A DNA stretch of 64,000 bases from Yersinia proxima (GCF_902170785.1 NZ_CABHYG010000004.1:1-64000), one strand, 5' to 3'. Shown: positions 39,021 through 50,800, numbered from the stretch's first letter. Numbers and translations are program-made. Notes: generated by a model not told the origin, from the letters alone.

Positions 39021-39190
39021 GAGCGAGAGCCGCTAACCACGCGGCGGCACCAATTAAGCAAGAGATTAACCAAGTAATTGGAGTTGCAGCCAGGCAGCCA
39101 ACGAACAAATCCCGCTGAGCTGACTCAAGTTAGTGATTCGGGTGAGTGAGTGCCGCTAACAACGCTGCGGCACCAATTAAGTAGGGTAAT
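39021..39190. repeat. Degenerate tandem ERIC-like repeat
   Basis: 39070–39190 aligns with ERIC (GAGTTGCAG…, TCCCGCTGAGCT, AGTGATTCGGGTGA). Its right end, 39144–39181, is repeated with few changes at 39021–39058, a 123-bp period, so a second truncated copy lies in tandem. It fills most of the pepT–cobB gap. Confidence 0.7.
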
Positions 39191-40026
39191 TAGTCGCCTT
39201 GCCGGTTTTCACCGCGCGTGGTTAAGAATTCACGCACATATTCTGGAACCACTTTACTGGCTAAACCATAGTGTTTTTCATCAAACTGACTCTCGACCTG
39301 GCTAGGTTCAAGATTCAGCTCGACAGTATGAGCGCCATGCAAGCTCGACTCATGGACAAACCCGGCAGCAGGATAGACATGACCGGAGGTGCCAATTGAA
39401 ATAAAGAAATCAGCCTTAGCCAGCGCCTGATAGATCTCATCCATGCCCATTGGCATCTCACCAAACCACACAATATGTGGGCGCAGTGGCGATGGGAATT
39501 GGCAACAATGGCAGCGCTCATCCGCACTGAGATCACCCGGCCAATCCAGTACCTGGCCTGACTGGGTGCAGCGCACTTTCAATAACTCGCCATGCATATG
39601 AATAACGCGTTTACTACCCGCTCTCTCATGCAAATTATCTATATTCTGAGTTACCAGGACGAAATTATCACCCAGCACGGCTTCCAAATCAGCTAATGCA
39701 AAATGGGCTGCATTTGGTGCAATATCAGACTGCTGTAACTGGCGGCGACGTGCATTATAAAAAGCCTGAACCAGTTCAGGGTCACGGCGATACCCTTCAG
39801 GGGTAGCGACATCTTCCACTTGATGCTCTTCCCACAAACCATCTGCCGCACGGAAAGTACGAATACCAGATTCGGCCGAGATACCAGCCCCCGTCAGAAC
39901 CACCACAAACGGCTTTTTCATTTCGGATGTTGCGGCACTGTCTCGATGAAAAATACGGGAGCGAAAACGTTGATGTCGCAAGTGCTTATTCTTGCGAAAC
40001 CGACACAACCGATGGCGAATGCGCAT
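39190..40026 (-). CDS. cobB: NAD-dependent protein deacylase (sirtuin) CobB
   Basis: A 278-residue class III sirtuin removing acetyl and succinyl groups from lysines. [17 protein letters not shown] and [12 protein letters not shown] bind [14 protein letters not shown] carries the catalytic histidine. The zinc ligands include CHCC; the Tyr/Arg of the desuccinylase pocket are in [10 protein letters not shown]. The N-terminal basic extension ([21 protein letters not shown]) corresponds to the long CobB form known in Salmonella; a shorter start at MKKPFVV is possible. nagK lies upstream. Confidence 0.92.
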   Translation of the reverse strand: MRIRHRLCRFRKNKHLRHQRFRSRIFHRDSAATSEMKKPFVVVLTGAGISAESGIRTFRAADGLWEEHQVEDVATPEGYRRDPELVQAFYNARRRQLQQSDIAPNAAHFALADLEAVLGDNFVLVTQNIDNLHERAGSKRVIHMHGELLKVRCTQSGQVLDWPGDLSADERCHCCQFPSPLRPHIVWFGEMPMGMDEIYQALAKADFFISIGTSGHVYPAAGFVHESSLHGAHTVELNLEPSQVESQFDEKHYGLASKVVPEYVREFLTTRGENRQGD

Positions 40027-40071
40027 AACCTTTTGCCTCTATTTTAGGTATTGTTATTTGCTATTGATTTA

Positions 40072-40986
40072 CTAACGCTCAGACAAATGCAGGAACGCCG
40101 CTCCACGAACCCCACCAGCATCACCATAACGCGCTTTTTCAATGCGCGGCAATCGGGCTACTCGCAGCAAATGTTGCGGCAGCCGTTTTGGCAGTTCTTG
40201 ATAAATATGCTCGAAATTAGATAATCCACCACCGATGACGACGAGATGGGGGTCCAGCATAGTCAATAAATTACCTAAGCAAACAGCCAGTACATCCATA
40301 AAACGCTCAACATGAGCTATAGCCATGGATTCACCGATGTTATAGTTTGCAATAATTTCAGTCGCTGGCAAAGATTGTTGGTTGAAATGTTTGTACATCC
40401 ACTCAAAACCACGTCCTGAAATATAATTCTCAATACAACCATTATGCCCACAACCACATGGTACTCGTGGAATGTCTGCACCCAGAATATCCAGTGCATC
40501 TACTGGCAAACGAAAATGACCAAATTCGCCGGTGATATGGTTTCGCCCACTGACAATATTGCCGTTCACAATCAGTCCGCCACCGACGCCAGTACCAAGA
40601 ATCAACCCTAATACTGTTGGATAGCGACGAAACTCAGGATCCCAGGCTTCCGACAATGCAAAGCAGTTAGCATCATTATCGATTCGAACTTCGCGCCCGA
40701 TTAACCCGGAAAGGTCACCTTGCAAGGATTGCCCCATTGCCGCGGGCACATTCGCCGTGAATACCGTACCATCATCGGCGTTGGGTAAGCCGGGAATGCC
40801 GATACCCACACTGCCTTTAATACCACAAAACTCATCGGCTTCCCGTGTCAGGTCATGTAATGTTTGCAGTAATTGTGAGTAGTCTTCACGCGGAGTAGGG
40901 ACACGCTTATGCCAGATTCGTTGCAGGTTAGCATCAAAAACGCCTAACTCAATTTTGGTGCCGCCCATATCAAAACCGTAATACAT
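40072..40986 (-). CDS. nagK: N-acetyl-D-glucosamine kinase
   Basis: A 304-residue ROK-family kinase phosphorylating GlcNAc from peptidoglycan recycling. ATP site [12 protein letters not shown]; sugar site [13 protein letters not shown] and GEFGHFRLP; zinc ligands in [10 protein letters not shown]. The ATG at 40986 matches the family. The frame runs on upstream to 41100, but that part comes from an ERIC element and is not protein. It is functionally linked to nagZ further right. It is not a fructokinase, so it does not replace the absent cscK. Confidence 0.93.
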   Translation of the reverse strand: MYYGFDMGGTKIELGVFDANLQRIWHKRVPTPREDYSQLLQTLHDLTREADEFCGIKGSVGIGIPGLPNADDGTVFTANVPAAMGQSLQGDLSGLIGREVRIDNDANCFALSEAWDPEFRRYPTVLGLILGTGVGGGLIVNGNIVSGRNHITGEFGHFRLPVDALDILGADIPRVPCGCGHNGCIENYISGRGFEWMYKHFNQQSLPATEIIANYNIGESMAIAHVERFMDVLAVCLGNLLTMLDPHLVVIGGGLSNFEHIYQELPKRLPQHLLRVARLPRIEKARYGDAGGVRGAAFLHLSER

Positions 40987-40999
40987 AAAGTTATCCTTA

Positions 41000-41126
41000 T
41001 AGACCCTAAATAAATCGAGTTGCAGGAAGGCGGCAACTGAGTCAACCCCCAAGAGCTTACATGAGTAAGTGACTGGGGTACGCAAAGGCCGCCAACGCAC
41101 ATGCGGCTTGAAGTATGACGGGGATA
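41000..41126. repeat. ERIC element between lolE and nagK
   Basis: About 127 bp, the standard ERIC length. It has CGAGTTGCAGGAAGGCGGCAA at the left, the central AAGAGCTTACATGAGTAAG and GTGACTGGGGT, and GGCTTGAAGTATGACGGGGAT at the right. It supplies the false N-terminal extension of the nagK frame. Confidence 0.88.
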
Positions 41127-41127
41127 A

Positions 41128-42387
41128 TTATTGCCCGCTCAGCACCCGCGCCGGATCAATACGACTGGCACGACGAGCCGGATACCAACTGGCAATTAAA
41201 CTCAACACCAATGCGGTCGCCAGCACACAAGCCACATCAAACCAGTGCAGTTCTGACGGCAAAAAGTCGATGAAATAAATATCACCCGATAAAAATTGAT
41301 GCCCGATCATCTTTTCCAACCCGCGGATAATATTGGTTAATTGCAAAGAGATAATTACTCCCGCGACCGCCCCGCTAACGCTGCCGATAAACCCTGCCAT
41401 CAAGCCATACCAGATAAAGATGGCGCGTATCAGGCCATCTTTAGCGCCTAATGTACGCAACACCGCGATATCGCTGCTTTTATCTTTAACCGCCATTACC
41501 AGTGTGGAAACAATGTTAAAGCTGGCAACCCCGATAACCAGTATCATCGCTAAGTACATGATGGTGCGAATCATTTGGATGTCACGATACATATAGCCAT
41601 AGGTGCCAATCCAACTGCTGATATACACATAGGCATTCGTGACCTCACCGGCACTGCGTACCAGTTTGTTGGCGTTATAGACATCATCGACCTTTATGGC
41701 TATACCAGTGACACTGTCACCCATGTCCAGATACTGCTGCGCATCGACTAAAGGTACTAATGCCAGGCTGTGATCCAGTTGCCCACTCAATTGAAAAACA
41801 CCCGCCACTTGCAAACGAATACGTTTGGGTTGCAGCAATTTCATCTCAGGGTCGTTATTGGGGATCATCACCGTCAGCCATGACCCCTGCTTCACACCCA
41901 GAGCATCGGCCAGGCCTTTACCTAAAATAATCTGCTGCTGACCGGCTTTGAAATTGTCCCAGGCGTGGTCAAGGACGAAGCTCGGTAAGGCACTAAGTCG
42001 CTGTTCAGCCTCGGGATCAACACCTTTGACCTGCACGGCGCGCAGCTGTGTGCCGTTTTCAATCAACCCGGTGAAATTGATATAAGGTGCTGCAGCCACA
42101 ATACCGGGGACTTTTTCAACCCGTTGTAAGGTTTGCGGCCAACCGCTAAATGGCTGATTGACCGCCGCAATTTCACCGTGTGGCACCACCGCCAAAATAC
42201 GATTTTTCAGCTCACGTTCGAAGCCGTTCATGGCACTTAAGCCGACGATCAATACTGCCACACCCAAGGCAATGCCCAAGGTGGAGATCACCGAAATGAG
42301 TGATACCATCCCGCCGCGACGACGGCCACGGCTAAAACGTAAACCGATTAACAGTGAAAGTGGCGAAACGCCCATCCCAATGGCCAC
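41128..42387 (-). CDS. lolE: Lipoprotein-releasing permease subunit LolE
   Basis: A 419-residue inner-membrane subunit of LolCDE, which passes outer-membrane lipoproteins to LolA. One N-terminal helix ([23 protein letters not shown]), a large periplasmic domain, and three C-terminal helices of the FtsX type. The frame starts with GTG at 42387, sharing one base with the lolD stop; an ATG four codons on is an alternative. Last gene of lolCDE. Confidence 0.94.
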   Translation of the reverse strand: MAIGMGVSPLSLLIGLRFSRGRRRGGMVSLISVISTLGIALGVAVLIVGLSAMNGFERELKNRILAVVPHGEIAAVNQPFSGWPQTLQRVEKVPGIVAAAPYINFTGLIENGTQLRAVQVKGVDPEAEQRLSALPSFVLDHAWDNFKAGQQQIILGKGLADALGVKQGSWLTVMIPNNDPEMKLLQPKRIRLQVAGVFQLSGQLDHSLALVPLVDAQQYLDMGDSVTGIAIKVDDVYNANKLVRSAGEVTNAYVYISSWIGTYGYMYRDIQMIRTIMYLAMILVIGVASFNIVSTLVMAVKDKSSDIAVLRTLGAKDGLIRAIFIWYGLMAGFIGSVSGAVAGVIISLQLTNIIRGLEKMIGHQFLSGDIYFIDFLPSELHWFDVACVLATALVLSLIASWYPARRASRIDPARVLSGQ

Positions 42388-43091
42388 TATTGCGCCCCCA
42401 CCAACGTCAAGTGCTGCTGTAGCTGGCCGTCACGCATTTCCAACTGACGACTCATGCGCTTGGCCAATTGCAAATCGTGGGTGACCACTAAGAAGGCTGT
42501 CCCTTGACGAACATTCAATTCACCTAACAAATTAAAGATACTATCGGCATTCCGTTGATCGAGGTTACCGGTCGGTTCATCAGCCAACACCAGCGACGGG
42601 TTATTCACCAGTGAGCGCGCAATCGCCACCCGCTGACGCTCACCACCTGATAGTTCGGACGGGCGATGTTTGCTGCGTTTCTCCAACCCCACAGCCACCA
42701 ACATTTCGCGGGCTTTATCCTGCGCTTCACTCGGTTTGGCTCCGCCGATGAGTAATGGCATAGCAACATTTTCTAATGCAGTAAAATCTGGCAGTAAGTG
42801 GTGAAATTGATAGATAAAACCTAACTCACGATTACGTAACTCAGCTTTTGCCGTGGAAGACATTTGATTCAGCGAGCGCCCCTGATAAATCACTTCACCG
42901 GAAGTCGGTGAATCCAGCCCGCCCAACAAGTGCAATAGAGTACTTTTACCTGAACCGGAACTGCCGACAATCGCCATCAGTTCACCGGCTTCGATAGTGA
43001 ACGACACATTACGCAAGACGTCGGTATGGAGTTGACCTTCCTGATAGCGTTTGCACAGGTTTAAACACTGTAATAAAGGATGATTACTCAT
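42387..43091 (-). CDS. lolD: Lipoprotein-releasing ATPase LolD
   Basis: A 234-residue ABC ATPase driving LolCE. Walker [10 protein letters not shown], signature LSGGERQR, Walker [10 protein letters not shown] and switch VTHD are all intact. The ATG at 43091 overlaps the lolC end by 8 bp and yields the E. coli length; an open stretch upstream inside lolC is not part of it. Confidence 0.96.
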   Translation of the reverse strand: MSNHPLLQCLNLCKRYQEGQLHTDVLRNVSFTIEAGELMAIVGSSGSGKSTLLHLLGGLDSPTSGEVIYQGRSLNQMSSTAKAELRNRELGFIYQFHHLLPDFTALENVAMPLLIGGAKPSEAQDKAREMLVAVGLEKRSKHRPSELSGGERQRVAIARSLVNNPSLVLADEPTGNLDQRNADSIFNLLGELNVRQGTAFLVVTHDLQLAKRMSRQLEMRDGQLQQHLTLVGAQ

Positions 43092-44286
43092 AGCGTAAGG
43101 CCTCGGCAGGTTGTGCGGCGGCAGCGCGCCAGGAAGGATAAAGCGTAGAAAGCAAAGCAATCGCCATTGCCAACAGGGCAATCACGGTCACCTGAACCGG
43201 ATTAATCTCCACCGGTAAGGTCGCGCCATCAATCAATAATCCGAGAACCGGGATAATGGTGTTCAATTGGCTGGCCAGCAAAATACCCAAACCGGCACCG
43301 AGCAACGCGCCAATAACCCCTGCGCTGGCACCCTGTACCATAAACACCAACATAATTTGACGACGACTTAGCCCCTGGGTTTGCAAAATAGCCACTTCGC
43401 CCTGTTTTTCCATCACTAACAGGCCCAGAGAGGTAATGATATTAAAGGCAGCAACAGCGATAATCAGGCTAAGCAGCAACCCCATCATGTTCTTTTCCAT
43501 CCGTACTGCCTGGAAAAGCTCGCCTTTACGCTCACGCCAATCTTTCCATACCGTGCCTTCTGGCAAGGCCTGTTGACTCAAACTATCAACGGACAGCGGT
43601 TGCGAAAGGAATAGACGCCAACCGGTAATATTACCTGCCGGATAGCGCATCAGACGTGATGCATCCTGCTGATTAACCAGCATTTGGTAGCCATCGACTT
43701 CGCTGTCGGCGGCAAATGTGCCAATAACATTAAACAGGCGTTGGCTAGGGATGCGCCCCATCGGGGTGAATTGGCTGGCGCTTGGCACCATCAGACGCAG
43801 TGTCTCACCGCGCTTAACCCCCAATTGACCGGCCAGTTTTTCACCGAGGATCATATTGTAGCTACCCGGCTGTAAATCTTTCAGGTGCACATTCACCAAG
43901 TAATCGGCCAGAGGTTCATGCTGATTGGGGTCAACCCCCAACATCACTCCGGCGGAGAGATTGCGCGCGCTTTGCAGCACCACATCAGCGGTGGTTAACG
44001 GCACAATATCAGTAACGCCCGTCAGTGATTGCAGCGATGATGCAGGAATTTTATTCGGGTCAAGGGAGCCTTGTGGCGTGGTAATCAGCGCCTGCGGCAT
44101 CATTCCCAAAATATTATTCTGCAAATCGCGCTCGAAACCATTCATCACGGATAGCACTGTGATCAATGCCATCACGCCGAGTGTGATACCAATGGTTGAA
44201 AGCCATGACACAAACCGACCAAAACGGTCAGATGCACGCCCGCGCATATAACGCAGGCCAATAAATAATGCGACAGGTTGATACAT
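43084..44286 (-). CDS. lolC: Lipoprotein-releasing permease subunit LolC
   Basis: A 400-residue partner of LolE with the same layout: helix near 25–50 ([28 protein letters not shown]), periplasmic domain including the LolA-binding hook region, and three C-terminal helices. LolC, not LolE, recruits LolA in E. coli. First gene of the lolCDE operon, whose promoter must lie between it and the ERIC element to its right. Confidence 0.95.
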   Translation of the reverse strand: MYQPVALFIGLRYMRGRASDRFGRFVSWLSTIGITLGVMALITVLSVMNGFERDLQNNILGMMPQALITTPQGSLDPNKIPASSLQSLTGVTDIVPLTTADVVLQSARNLSAGVMLGVDPNQHEPLADYLVNVHLKDLQPGSYNMILGEKLAGQLGVKRGETLRLMVPSASQFTPMGRIPSQRLFNVIGTFAADSEVDGYQMLVNQQDASRLMRYPAGNITGWRLFLSQPLSVDSLSQQALPEGTVWKDWRERKGELFQAVRMEKNMMGLLLSLIIAVAAFNIITSLGLLVMEKQGEVAILQTQGLSRRQIMLVFMVQGASAGVIGALLGAGLGILLASQLNTIIPVLGLLIDGATLPVEINPVQVTVIALLAMAIALLSTLYPSWRAAAAQPAEALRYE

Positions 44287-44412
44287 GAAATCTGTTTAGA
44301 TCCTGTTGCTAAAGCAAAGTGATCGAGGATAATAAAGGGTACTACCGCTTTATGGAACCATTTGAATATATATCTTCGGCTTTTATTCCAAATCAAAGCG
44401 CTAATCTGTGGC

Positions 44413-44540
<128 letters not shown>

Positions 44541-44606
44541 CCTGTTCGCGTGCTAGGATATCCGCCGAGATAATTTCGTCCTGATAAAGAGACTGTTTAA
44601 CTGCTT

Positions 44607-47600
44607 ATGTCCCAACAACATCGTTATTCATTGCCGACGCGCCGTGGCGACACCCGCCAGTTAGGCCAGTTGACTGGTTCCGCTTGCGCCGTCGAGTGTG
44701 CAGAAATCATTGAGCGCCATGATGGCCCGGTAATGCTAATTACCCCGGATATGCAAACGGCGCTGCGACTGCGTGATGAGATTCAGCAATTTTCCCCCCG
44801 TCCGGTGAATACTCTGTCCGACTGGGAAACACTGCCTTACGACAGTTTCTCACCCCATCAGGATATTATTTCGGCTCGCCTTTCTTGTCTGTACCACCTT
44901 CCGACAATGGAACGCGGCGTTATTATTCTCCCGATTAATACTCTGATGCAACGAGTTTGCCCGCACGAATTCCTGCATGGTCATGCGCTGGTGATGAAAA
45001 AAGGCCAGCACCTGTCACGAGATAAATTACGTGCTCAGCTTGAGCAAGCTGGATATCGCAGTGTTGATCAGGTCATGGAGCACGGTGAGTTTGCCACCCG
45101 TGGAGCCTTGCTTGATCTGTATCCAATGGGCAGTGAAGAGCCTTATCGTATTGACTTCTTTGATGATGATATTGATAGCTTGCGCGTATTTGATGTGGAT
45201 ACGCAGCGCACCCTGTCCGAAGTTGAGCAAATAAACTTACTGCCCGCCCATGAATTCCCGATAGATAAAAACGCCATTGAATTATTCCGCAGCCAATGGC
45301 GTGAACAATTCGAAGTGCGCCGCGATGCAGAACATATTTACCAGCAAGTGAGCAAAGGCATCTGGCCTGCCGGAATTGAATACTGGCAACCGCTATTCTT
45401 CAGCCAGCCACTGCCGACACTGTTTAGCTATTTGCCTGAGAATACCTTATTGATTAACACCGGCTCGCTGGAAAGCTCAGCGGAGCGCTTCTGGCAAGAT
45501 GTTAACCAACGTTATGAAAGCCGTCGTATTGATCCAATGCGCCCATTGTTGGCCCCGGAAACATTATGGCTACGGGTTGATTCACTTTTCAGTGAGTTAA
45601 AAGAGTGGCCGCGGGTTCAGTTCAAGACCGAAGAATTACCGACTAAAACCGCCAATACCAACTTACACTATCAGCCGCTGCCCGATTTAACCGTACAGGC
45701 ACAGCAAAAAGCGCCATTAGATAATCTGCGACGCTTTATTGAATCATTCAACGGTAGCGTTGTGTTTTCGGTGGAAAGTGAAGGACGACGCGAAACTCTG
45801 CAAGATCTGCTGGCACGGATAAAAATCAGCCCAACCCTGATAACTGAGCTATCTCAGGCCCGCGCACCTGGTCACTATTTGATGATTGGTGCTTCAGAGC
45901 GAGGCTTCCTCGATACCGATAAGCAATTAGCGCTGATTTGCGAAAGTGACTTACTAGGCGAGCGCGTGAACCGCCGTCGCCAGGATAATCGCCGCACCAT
46001 TAATACCGATACGTTGATCCGCAATCTGGCGGAATTGCGCCCCGGTCAACCCGTGGTTCATCTGGAGCACGGTGTGGGCCGCTATCTTGGTCTCACCACA
46101 TTAGAAGCTGGCGGCATTAAAGCTGAATACCTGATATTGACCTATGCCGGTGAAGATAAGCTGTATGTGCCCGTTTCATCACTGCATCTTATCAGTCGCT
46201 ATTCCGGCGGTGCTGACGAAAATGCACCGCTGCATAAGCTAGGAGGCGATGCCTGGAGCCGCGCGCGGCAGAAAGCCGCCGAGAAAGTGCGTGATGTGGC
46301 GGCTGAACTGCTGGATATCTACGCACAGCGTGCTGCCAAATCTGGCTTTAAATTCAAGTTCGACCGCGAACAATATCAGCTGTTCTGCCAAAGTTTCCCG
46401 TTCGAAACCACTCCGGATCAGGAACAGGCCATTAATGCAGTACTCAGCGATATGTGCCGACCGCTGGCCATGGACCGACTGGTGTGTGGTGATGTTGGTT
46501 TCGGTAAAACCGAAGTGGCGATGCGGGCAGCCTTCCTGGCTGTTGCTAATAATAAGCAAGTTGCCGTATTGGTGCCGACCACCCTGCTCGCTCAACAACA
46601 TTTCGACAACTTCCGCGACCGCTTTGCCACCTGGCCGGTGCGAATTGAAATGATGTCGCGCTTCCGCAGTGCCAAAGAGCAACAAGTGATTTTGGAACAA
46701 GCCGCTGAAGGCAAAGTCGATATTATTATCGGCACCCATAAATTGCTGCAAAGTGACCTGCGCTGGAAAGACCTCGGCCTGTTGATTGTCGATGAGGAAC
46801 ATCGCTTCGGTGTACGTCATAAAGAGCGTATCAAAGCGATGCGCGCCGATGTCGATATTCTGACACTTACCGCCACACCTATCCCGCGCACACTGAATAT
46901 GGCAATGAGCGGCATGCGCGATTTATCGATTATTGCGACGCCACCTGCACGCCGTCTGGCGGTGAAAACTTTCGTGCGTGAGTACGATAGCTTAGTGGTA
47001 CGAGAAGCGATTCTGCGCGAAATTCTGCGTGGTGGGCAGGTTTATTATCTCTATAACGATGTGGAAAATATCGAGAAAGCCACTCAGCGGCTTGCTGAGC
47101 TAGTGCCAGAAGCGCGCATTGCCATTGGTCACGGGCAGATGCGTGAGCGGGATCTGGAGCGAGTGATGAATGATTTCCATCATCAGCGTTTTAACGTATT
47201 GGTTTGCACCACCATTATCGAAACGGGGATTGATATTCCTAGCGCCAATACCATTATCATCGAACGCGCCGATCATTTTGGTCTGGCACAGTTGCACCAG
47301 TTGCGCGGTCGGGTCGGGCGCTCCCACCATCAAGCCTATGCTTACTTACTGACGCCAAATCCGAAAGCAATGACCACCGATGCCAAAAAACGCCTGGAAG
47401 CTATCGCGTCGCTAGAAGATCTCGGTGCGGGCTTTGCCCTGGCAACGCATGACCTTGAGATTCGTGGTGCCGGTGAGCTATTAGGCGAGGACCAAAGTGG
47501 CCAGATGACCACCATCGGTTTCTCGCTATATATGGAGCTACTGGAAAGCGCGGTTGATGCGCTGAAGGAAGGTAGAGAGCCATCACTGGAAGACTTGACC

Positions 47601-48053
47601 AGCAATCAGACCGAAATTGAAATGCGTATGCCGGTATTGCTGCCAGAGGACTTTATTCCAGATGTGAATGTCCGGCTTTCGTTCTATAAGCGCATTGCCA
47701 GTGCTCGCAATGAATCTGAACTCGATGAATTGAAAGTCGAACTTATTGATCGCTTTGGTAAACTGCCGGATGCGGCCCGTTATCTGCTCCACACCGCTGA
47801 GTTGCGCCAACACGCTCAGAAACTGGGTATCAAACGTATTGAGGGTAATGAACGCGGTGGCTTTATCGAATTTGGTGAGAAGAACAAAGTCGACCCGGTT
47901 TATCTGATTGGTTTGCTGCAACGCCAACCGCAGATATTCCGACTGGAAGGGCCAACCAAACTGAAATTTATGCAGGATCTTAGTGACCGTGCGCAGCGAT
48001 TGAAGTTTATCAGTGAATTGCTGGCCGCATTTGCGCAGCATCGTGTAGCTTAA
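44607..48053 (+). CDS. mfd: Transcription-repair coupling factor Mfd
   Basis: A 1148-residue DNA translocase that removes RNA polymerase stalled at lesions and recruits UvrA; the same length as E. coli Mfd. Order: UvrB-like domains 1–3, RNA-polymerase-interacting domain near 470–545 (VVHLEHGVGRYLGL), translocase lobes with Walker A GDVGFGKTEVA and DEEHRFG, TATPIPRTL, the RecG-like TRG motif near QLRGRVGRSHHQAYAYL, and the C-terminal autoinhibitory domain. No damage seen. Large antisense frames inside it are not genes. Confidence 0.97.
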   Translation: MSQQHRYSLPTRRGDTRQLGQLTGSACAVECAEIIERHDGPVMLITPDMQTALRLRDEIQQFSPRPVNTLSDWETLPYDSFSPHQDIISARLSCLYHLPTMERGVIILPINTLMQRVCPHEFLHGHALVMKKGQHLSRDKLRAQLEQAGYRSVDQVMEHGEFATRGALLDLYPMGSEEPYRIDFFDDDIDSLRVFDVDTQRTLSEVEQINLLPAHEFPIDKNAIELFRSQWREQFEVRRDAEHIYQQVSKGIWPAGIEYWQPLFFSQPLPTLFSYLPENTLLINTGSLESSAERFWQDVNQRYESRRIDPMRPLLAPETLWLRVDSLFSELKEWPRVQFKTEELPTKTANTNLHYQPLPDLTVQAQQKAPLDNLRRFIESFNGSVVFSVESEGRRETLQDLLARIKISPTLITELSQARAPGHYLMIGASERGFLDTDKQLALICESDLLGERVNRRRQDNRRTINTDTLIRNLAELRPGQPVVHLEHGVGRYLGLTTLEAGGIKAEYLILTYAGEDKLYVPVSSLHLISRYSGGADENAPLHKLGGDAWSRARQKAAEKVRDVAAELLDIYAQRAAKSGFKFKFDREQYQLFCQSFPFETTPDQEQAINAVLSDMCRPLAMDRLVCGDVGFGKTEVAMRAAFLAVANNKQVAVLVPTTLLAQQHFDNFRDRFATWPVRIEMMSRFRSAKEQQVILEQAAEGKVDIIIGTHKLLQSDLRWKDLGLLIVDEEHRFGVRHKERIKAMRADVDILTLTATPIPRTLNMAMSGMRDLSIIATPPARRLAVKTFVREYDSLVVREAILREILRGGQVYYLYNDVENIEKATQRLAELVPEARIAIGHGQMRERDLERVMNDFHHQRFNVLVCTTIIETGIDIPSANTIIIERADHFGLAQLHQLRGRVGRSHHQAYAYLLTPNPKAMTTDAKKRLEAIASLEDLGAGFALATHDLEIRGAGELLGEDQSGQMTTIGFSLYMELLESAVDALKEGREPSLEDLTSNQTEIEMRMPVLLPEDFIPDVNVRLSFYKRIASARNESELDELKVELIDRFGKLPDAARYLLHTAELRQHAQKLGIKRIEGNERGGFIEFGEKNKVDPVYLIGLLQRQPQIFRLEGPTKLKFMQDLSDRAQRLKFISELLAAFAQHRVA

Positions 48054-48064
48054 GTCATTGATGA

Positions 48065-48092
48065 CGCGGGTTTCAGATGTGAGAAACCCGCG
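48065..48092 (+). terminator. Hairpin after mfd
   Basis: CGCGGGTTTC pairs with GAAACCCGCG across 8 nt. There is no T-run, so it may need Rho or only protect the mRNA end. Confidence 0.5.
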
Positions 48093-48191
48093 CCAATGTT
48101 AATGCCACTCGCTTATAAAACACGTTAAACGATCAGAATTAACACTAAACCGCGGGTTCTTGATACAAGGTCTTGGACAACAAATTTTGTA

Positions 48192-48731
48192 TTATGCTCG
48201 GTCGTTCAGTATCAGTTGACCATTTTTATCGATTGGAATCTGCGTGCCTGGATCACGATCCATGCGAATTTTCCCCTGCTGATCACCAATTTTGTAGGTT
48301 ACGTCATATCCCAACATTTTCTGTGACTTATCGTAAACAGTTTGGCAACGTTGTTGGGTGGTCGTATAGGTATCGTTATCCTGCATATTACTTTGGACAC
48401 GATTACCTGCGTAACCACCGGCCAGTGCACCAGCCACAGTCGCGATATCTTTACCACGGCCGCCGCCTACCTGATGGCCCAGAACCCCACCAGCAACAGC
48501 GCCCAATACTGAACCCGCAATTTGATTCTCATCCTGCACCGGTTTACGGTGAGTTACGGTCACATTACGACATTCCTTACGAGGCGTTTTAATCGTCTCT
48601 TTTATAGGTGTCGCAGCAAGAACTTGTGCATATTGCGGTGCGCCGGAGAATACATTCATACTCGCGACAGCGGCAATTCCCAGAGCGGCCGCAATACCGA
48701 TACCCACACCTGCTAACATTGATTTGTTCAC
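48192..48731 (-). CDS. ycfJ: Glycine-zipper envelope protein YcfJ
   Basis: A 179-residue protein with an N-terminal hydrophobic helix (LAGVGIGIAAALGIAAVASM), probably a membrane anchor or signal. A glycine-zipper stretch GSVLGAVAGGVLGHQVGGGRGKDIATVAGALAGGYAGN follows, then a conserved C-terminal domain (GYDVTYKIGDQQGKIRMDRDPG). The GTG at 48731 has AGGAGG eight bases upstream and gives the exact E. coli length. Role unknown. Confidence 0.9.
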   Translation of the reverse strand: MNKSMLAGVGIGIAAALGIAAVASMNVFSGAPQYAQVLAATPIKETIKTPRKECRNVTVTHRKPVQDENQIAGSVLGAVAGGVLGHQVGGGRGKDIATVAGALAGGYAGNRVQSNMQDNDTYTTTQQRCQTVYDKSQKMLGYDVTYKIGDQQGKIRMDRDPGTQIPIDKNGQLILNDRA

Positions 48732-49060
48732 AGGAAATCCTCCTGAAAGTGTTACCACGCATCTTCTGCCCCAGAGTTTCATATTCGCCAATGAAAATCC
48801 GACAGCTTTCGGTATCGCGGATAGTCCGTTGATGTCCGAAATACGGCGTGCGTGACTCGCCGTGTGTTTCTACGAAGAAGTCTGCACAATGTGCTTCAAC
48901 CTAGCAATAAGATAAATGGACGAAACACCCAGATAATAGGTGTGAATGAATGTGTTTAGGAGGAATCTGACTGCGGTGATTTATTGCTGCAGAATTTTAT
49001 GCTGAAAATTTGGCATTACGTGCGAATGGCTTTAGCAAAACGTGCGCTACATTAGCGTAA
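48732..49060. other. Gap between ycfJ and ndh
   Basis: About 330 bp holding the ycfJ promoter region. A short hairpin (CACC…GGTG near 48930) is the only structure seen. No gene. Confidence 0.4.
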
Positions 49061-49096
49061 AAAAACCGCCGCCATCATTAACTGGCAGCGGTTTTT
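49061..49096. terminator. ndh terminator
   Basis: CCGCCGCCA pairs with TGGCAGCGG (one mismatch), flanked by an A-run and a T-run, so it is efficient in both directions. It lies 12 bp past the ndh stop. Confidence 0.88.
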
Positions 49097-49107
49097 AGAT
49101 AGGAGAA

Positions 49108-50412
49108 TTAGTGCAACTTAAGGCGCGGGCGTATTACCCGGTTAATCCCGCCCACCAGCATCATCAGGCCAGTTTTAGTATAGCCATGCAATGCTACTTG
49201 ATGCATACGATACAACGAGATGTAAACAACACGGGCAACACGCCCTTCCACCATCATAGAACCGCGCATCAGGTTACCCATCAAGCTACCGACTGTACTA
49301 AACTTCGACAGCGACACCAGAGAACCATGATCTTTATAAATGTATGGCTTCAGTGGTTGCTCATTGAGCAATGCTAAAATATTGCTATAACAGCGGCTGG
49401 CCATCTGATGTGCAGATTGCGCGCGCGGCGGCACAAAACCACCACTTGGCTGTGGACAAGAAGCACAGTCACCAATCGCAAAAATGTTGGGATCACGGGT
49501 CGTTTGCAGCGTCGGCTCAACCACCAGTTGGTTAATACGGTTGGTTTCCAGGCCGGCAATATCTTTCATAAAGTCCGGCGCTTTAATACCTGCCGCCCAT
49601 ACCATCAGATCAGCATTAATAAACTCGCCATCTTTGGTATTCAGACCCTTTTCATCAGCGCTGGTAACCATTGTTTTGGTCAATACACGCACACCCAGTT
49701 TAATCAGTTCCTGATGTGCCGCCGCCGAGATGCGTGGCGGCAATGCTGGCAGGATACGTTCACCTGCTTCAACCAGCGTGACATTCAGTGCCTGGTTATC
49801 CAGGCCTTCGAAACCATAGCTATGTAATTGTTTTACCGCGTTATGCAGCTCAGCCGACAGCTCCACACCGGTGGCACCACCACCAACAATTGCGATATTA
49901 ACTTTGCCTTTCTCACCCGGTTGCGCTGAATACTTCAGGAACAGGTTAAGCATTTCATTATGGAAGCGGTGGGCCTGATGCGGGTTATCGAGGAAGATGC
50001 AGTGATCCTTCACGCCCGGAGTGCCGAAGTCATTCGACGTACTGCCCAGAGCGACCACTAATATGTCATAGGATAATTCACGTTTTGTTACCAGCACATC
50101 ACCGTGTTCATCGCAAATCTCAGCCAGGCAGACCGTTTTGGTTTCACGGTTAATATCCGTTAACGACCCCAACTGGAAATTGAAATAATGGTTGCGCGCA
50201 TGAGCCAGGTAGCTCAATGCATCAACACCATCATCCAGAGAGCCGGTAGCCACTTCATGGAGCAAAGGTTTCCACAGATGGCTGTGGTTACGATCCACCA
50301 AAACAATTTCGGCTTTTTTGCTGCGCCCCAATTTATGACCCAGACTGGTTGCCAGCTCAAGGCCGCCAGCACCACCACCAATAATAACGATTTTTTTCTT
50401 CGGCGTTGTCAA
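49108..50412 (-). CDS. ndh: NADH dehydrogenase II (NDH-2)
   Basis: A 434-residue single-subunit, non-proton-pumping NADH:ubiquinone reductase on the inner membrane. FAD motif [18 protein letters not shown] at the N-terminus, NAD motif [18 protein letters not shown], and [12 protein letters not shown] near FAD. The C-terminal amphipathic region anchors it. In E. coli FNR represses it without oxygen, and a perfect FNR-type palindrome lies 136 bp upstream here. Confidence 0.95.
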   Translation of the reverse strand: MTTPKKKIVIIGGGAGGLELATSLGHKLGRSKKAEIVLVDRNHSHLWKPLLHEVATGSLDDGVDALSYLAHARNHYFNFQLGSLTDINRETKTVCLAEICDEHGDVLVTKRELSYDILVVALGSTSNDFGTPGVKDHCIFLDNPHQAHRFHNEMLNLFLKYSAQPGEKGKVNIAIVGGGATGVELSAELHNAVKQLHSYGFEGLDNQALNVTLVEAGERILPALPPRISAAAHQELIKLGVRVLTKTMVTSADEKGLNTKDGEFINADLMVWAAGIKAPDFMKDIAGLETNRINQLVVEPTLQTTRDPNIFAIGDCASCPQPSGGFVPPRAQSAHQMASRCYSNILALLNEQPLKPYIYKDHGSLVSLSKFSTVGSLMGNLMRGSMMVEGRVARVVYISLYRMHQVALHGYTKTGLMMLVGGINRVIRPRLKLH

Positions 50413-50547
50413 AATGACCCCCTAAATGTGAACCAATTGTTAGCTAAGGGTAAATGAATAATATCCTTAGATAACATAGGGTTCGAAGATACCAATTCAA
50501 TAAACTGGAGTCAGAATATCATGCAGGGTTATTTGGTCATACCAAAA

Positions 50548-50561
50548 TTGATATATATCAA
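50548..50561. promoter_or_regulatory. FNR site upstream of ndh
   Basis: TTGATATATATCAA is a perfect TTGAT-N4-ATCAA palindrome in the ndh upstream region. It predicts anaerobic repression, as for E. coli ndh. Confidence 0.85.
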
Positions 50562-50701
50562 CTTTTTTTGATTAAAGTACCAGCAGGAGGATTTTTTCTA
50601 GAATAGGTTTCAAATAGTTAGCGTTTAGTCACAGTTTATATTTTTTTTATTGGGTGGGAGATAAAGGTCAGTTTTGCCATTTTTTGTCATGAAAATGGCC
50701 A

Positions 50702-50728
50702 GAAAAAAGCCGGCGAAGTGCTTTTTTC
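50702..50728 (-). terminator. Terminator of the nagZ-ycfP unit
   Basis: GAAAAAAGC pairs with GCTTTTTTC around 9 nt, giving a U-run on the minus strand. It is 73 bp past the ycfP stop. Confidence 0.7.
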
Positions 50729-50800
50729 AAGCCAAATTACACAGAACAGCGGGCATCACAATTAACCAGTCGTTAACAAAAATTCGGTTAATTCGATTAT

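Noticed and set aside
40987-41100. N-terminal extension of NagK
   Set aside because: The extra codons are translated ERIC sequence; the conserved start MYYGFD lies at 40986.
46239-46820. Long antisense frame (193 codons) within mfd
   Set aside because: A shadow of the biased codon use in mfd; no start signals. The same applies to antisense frames in ptsG, lolC and uxaA.
48732-49060. Possible sRNA in the ycfJ–ndh gap
   Set aside because: Only a short hairpin is seen, without promoter-plus-terminator arrangement.
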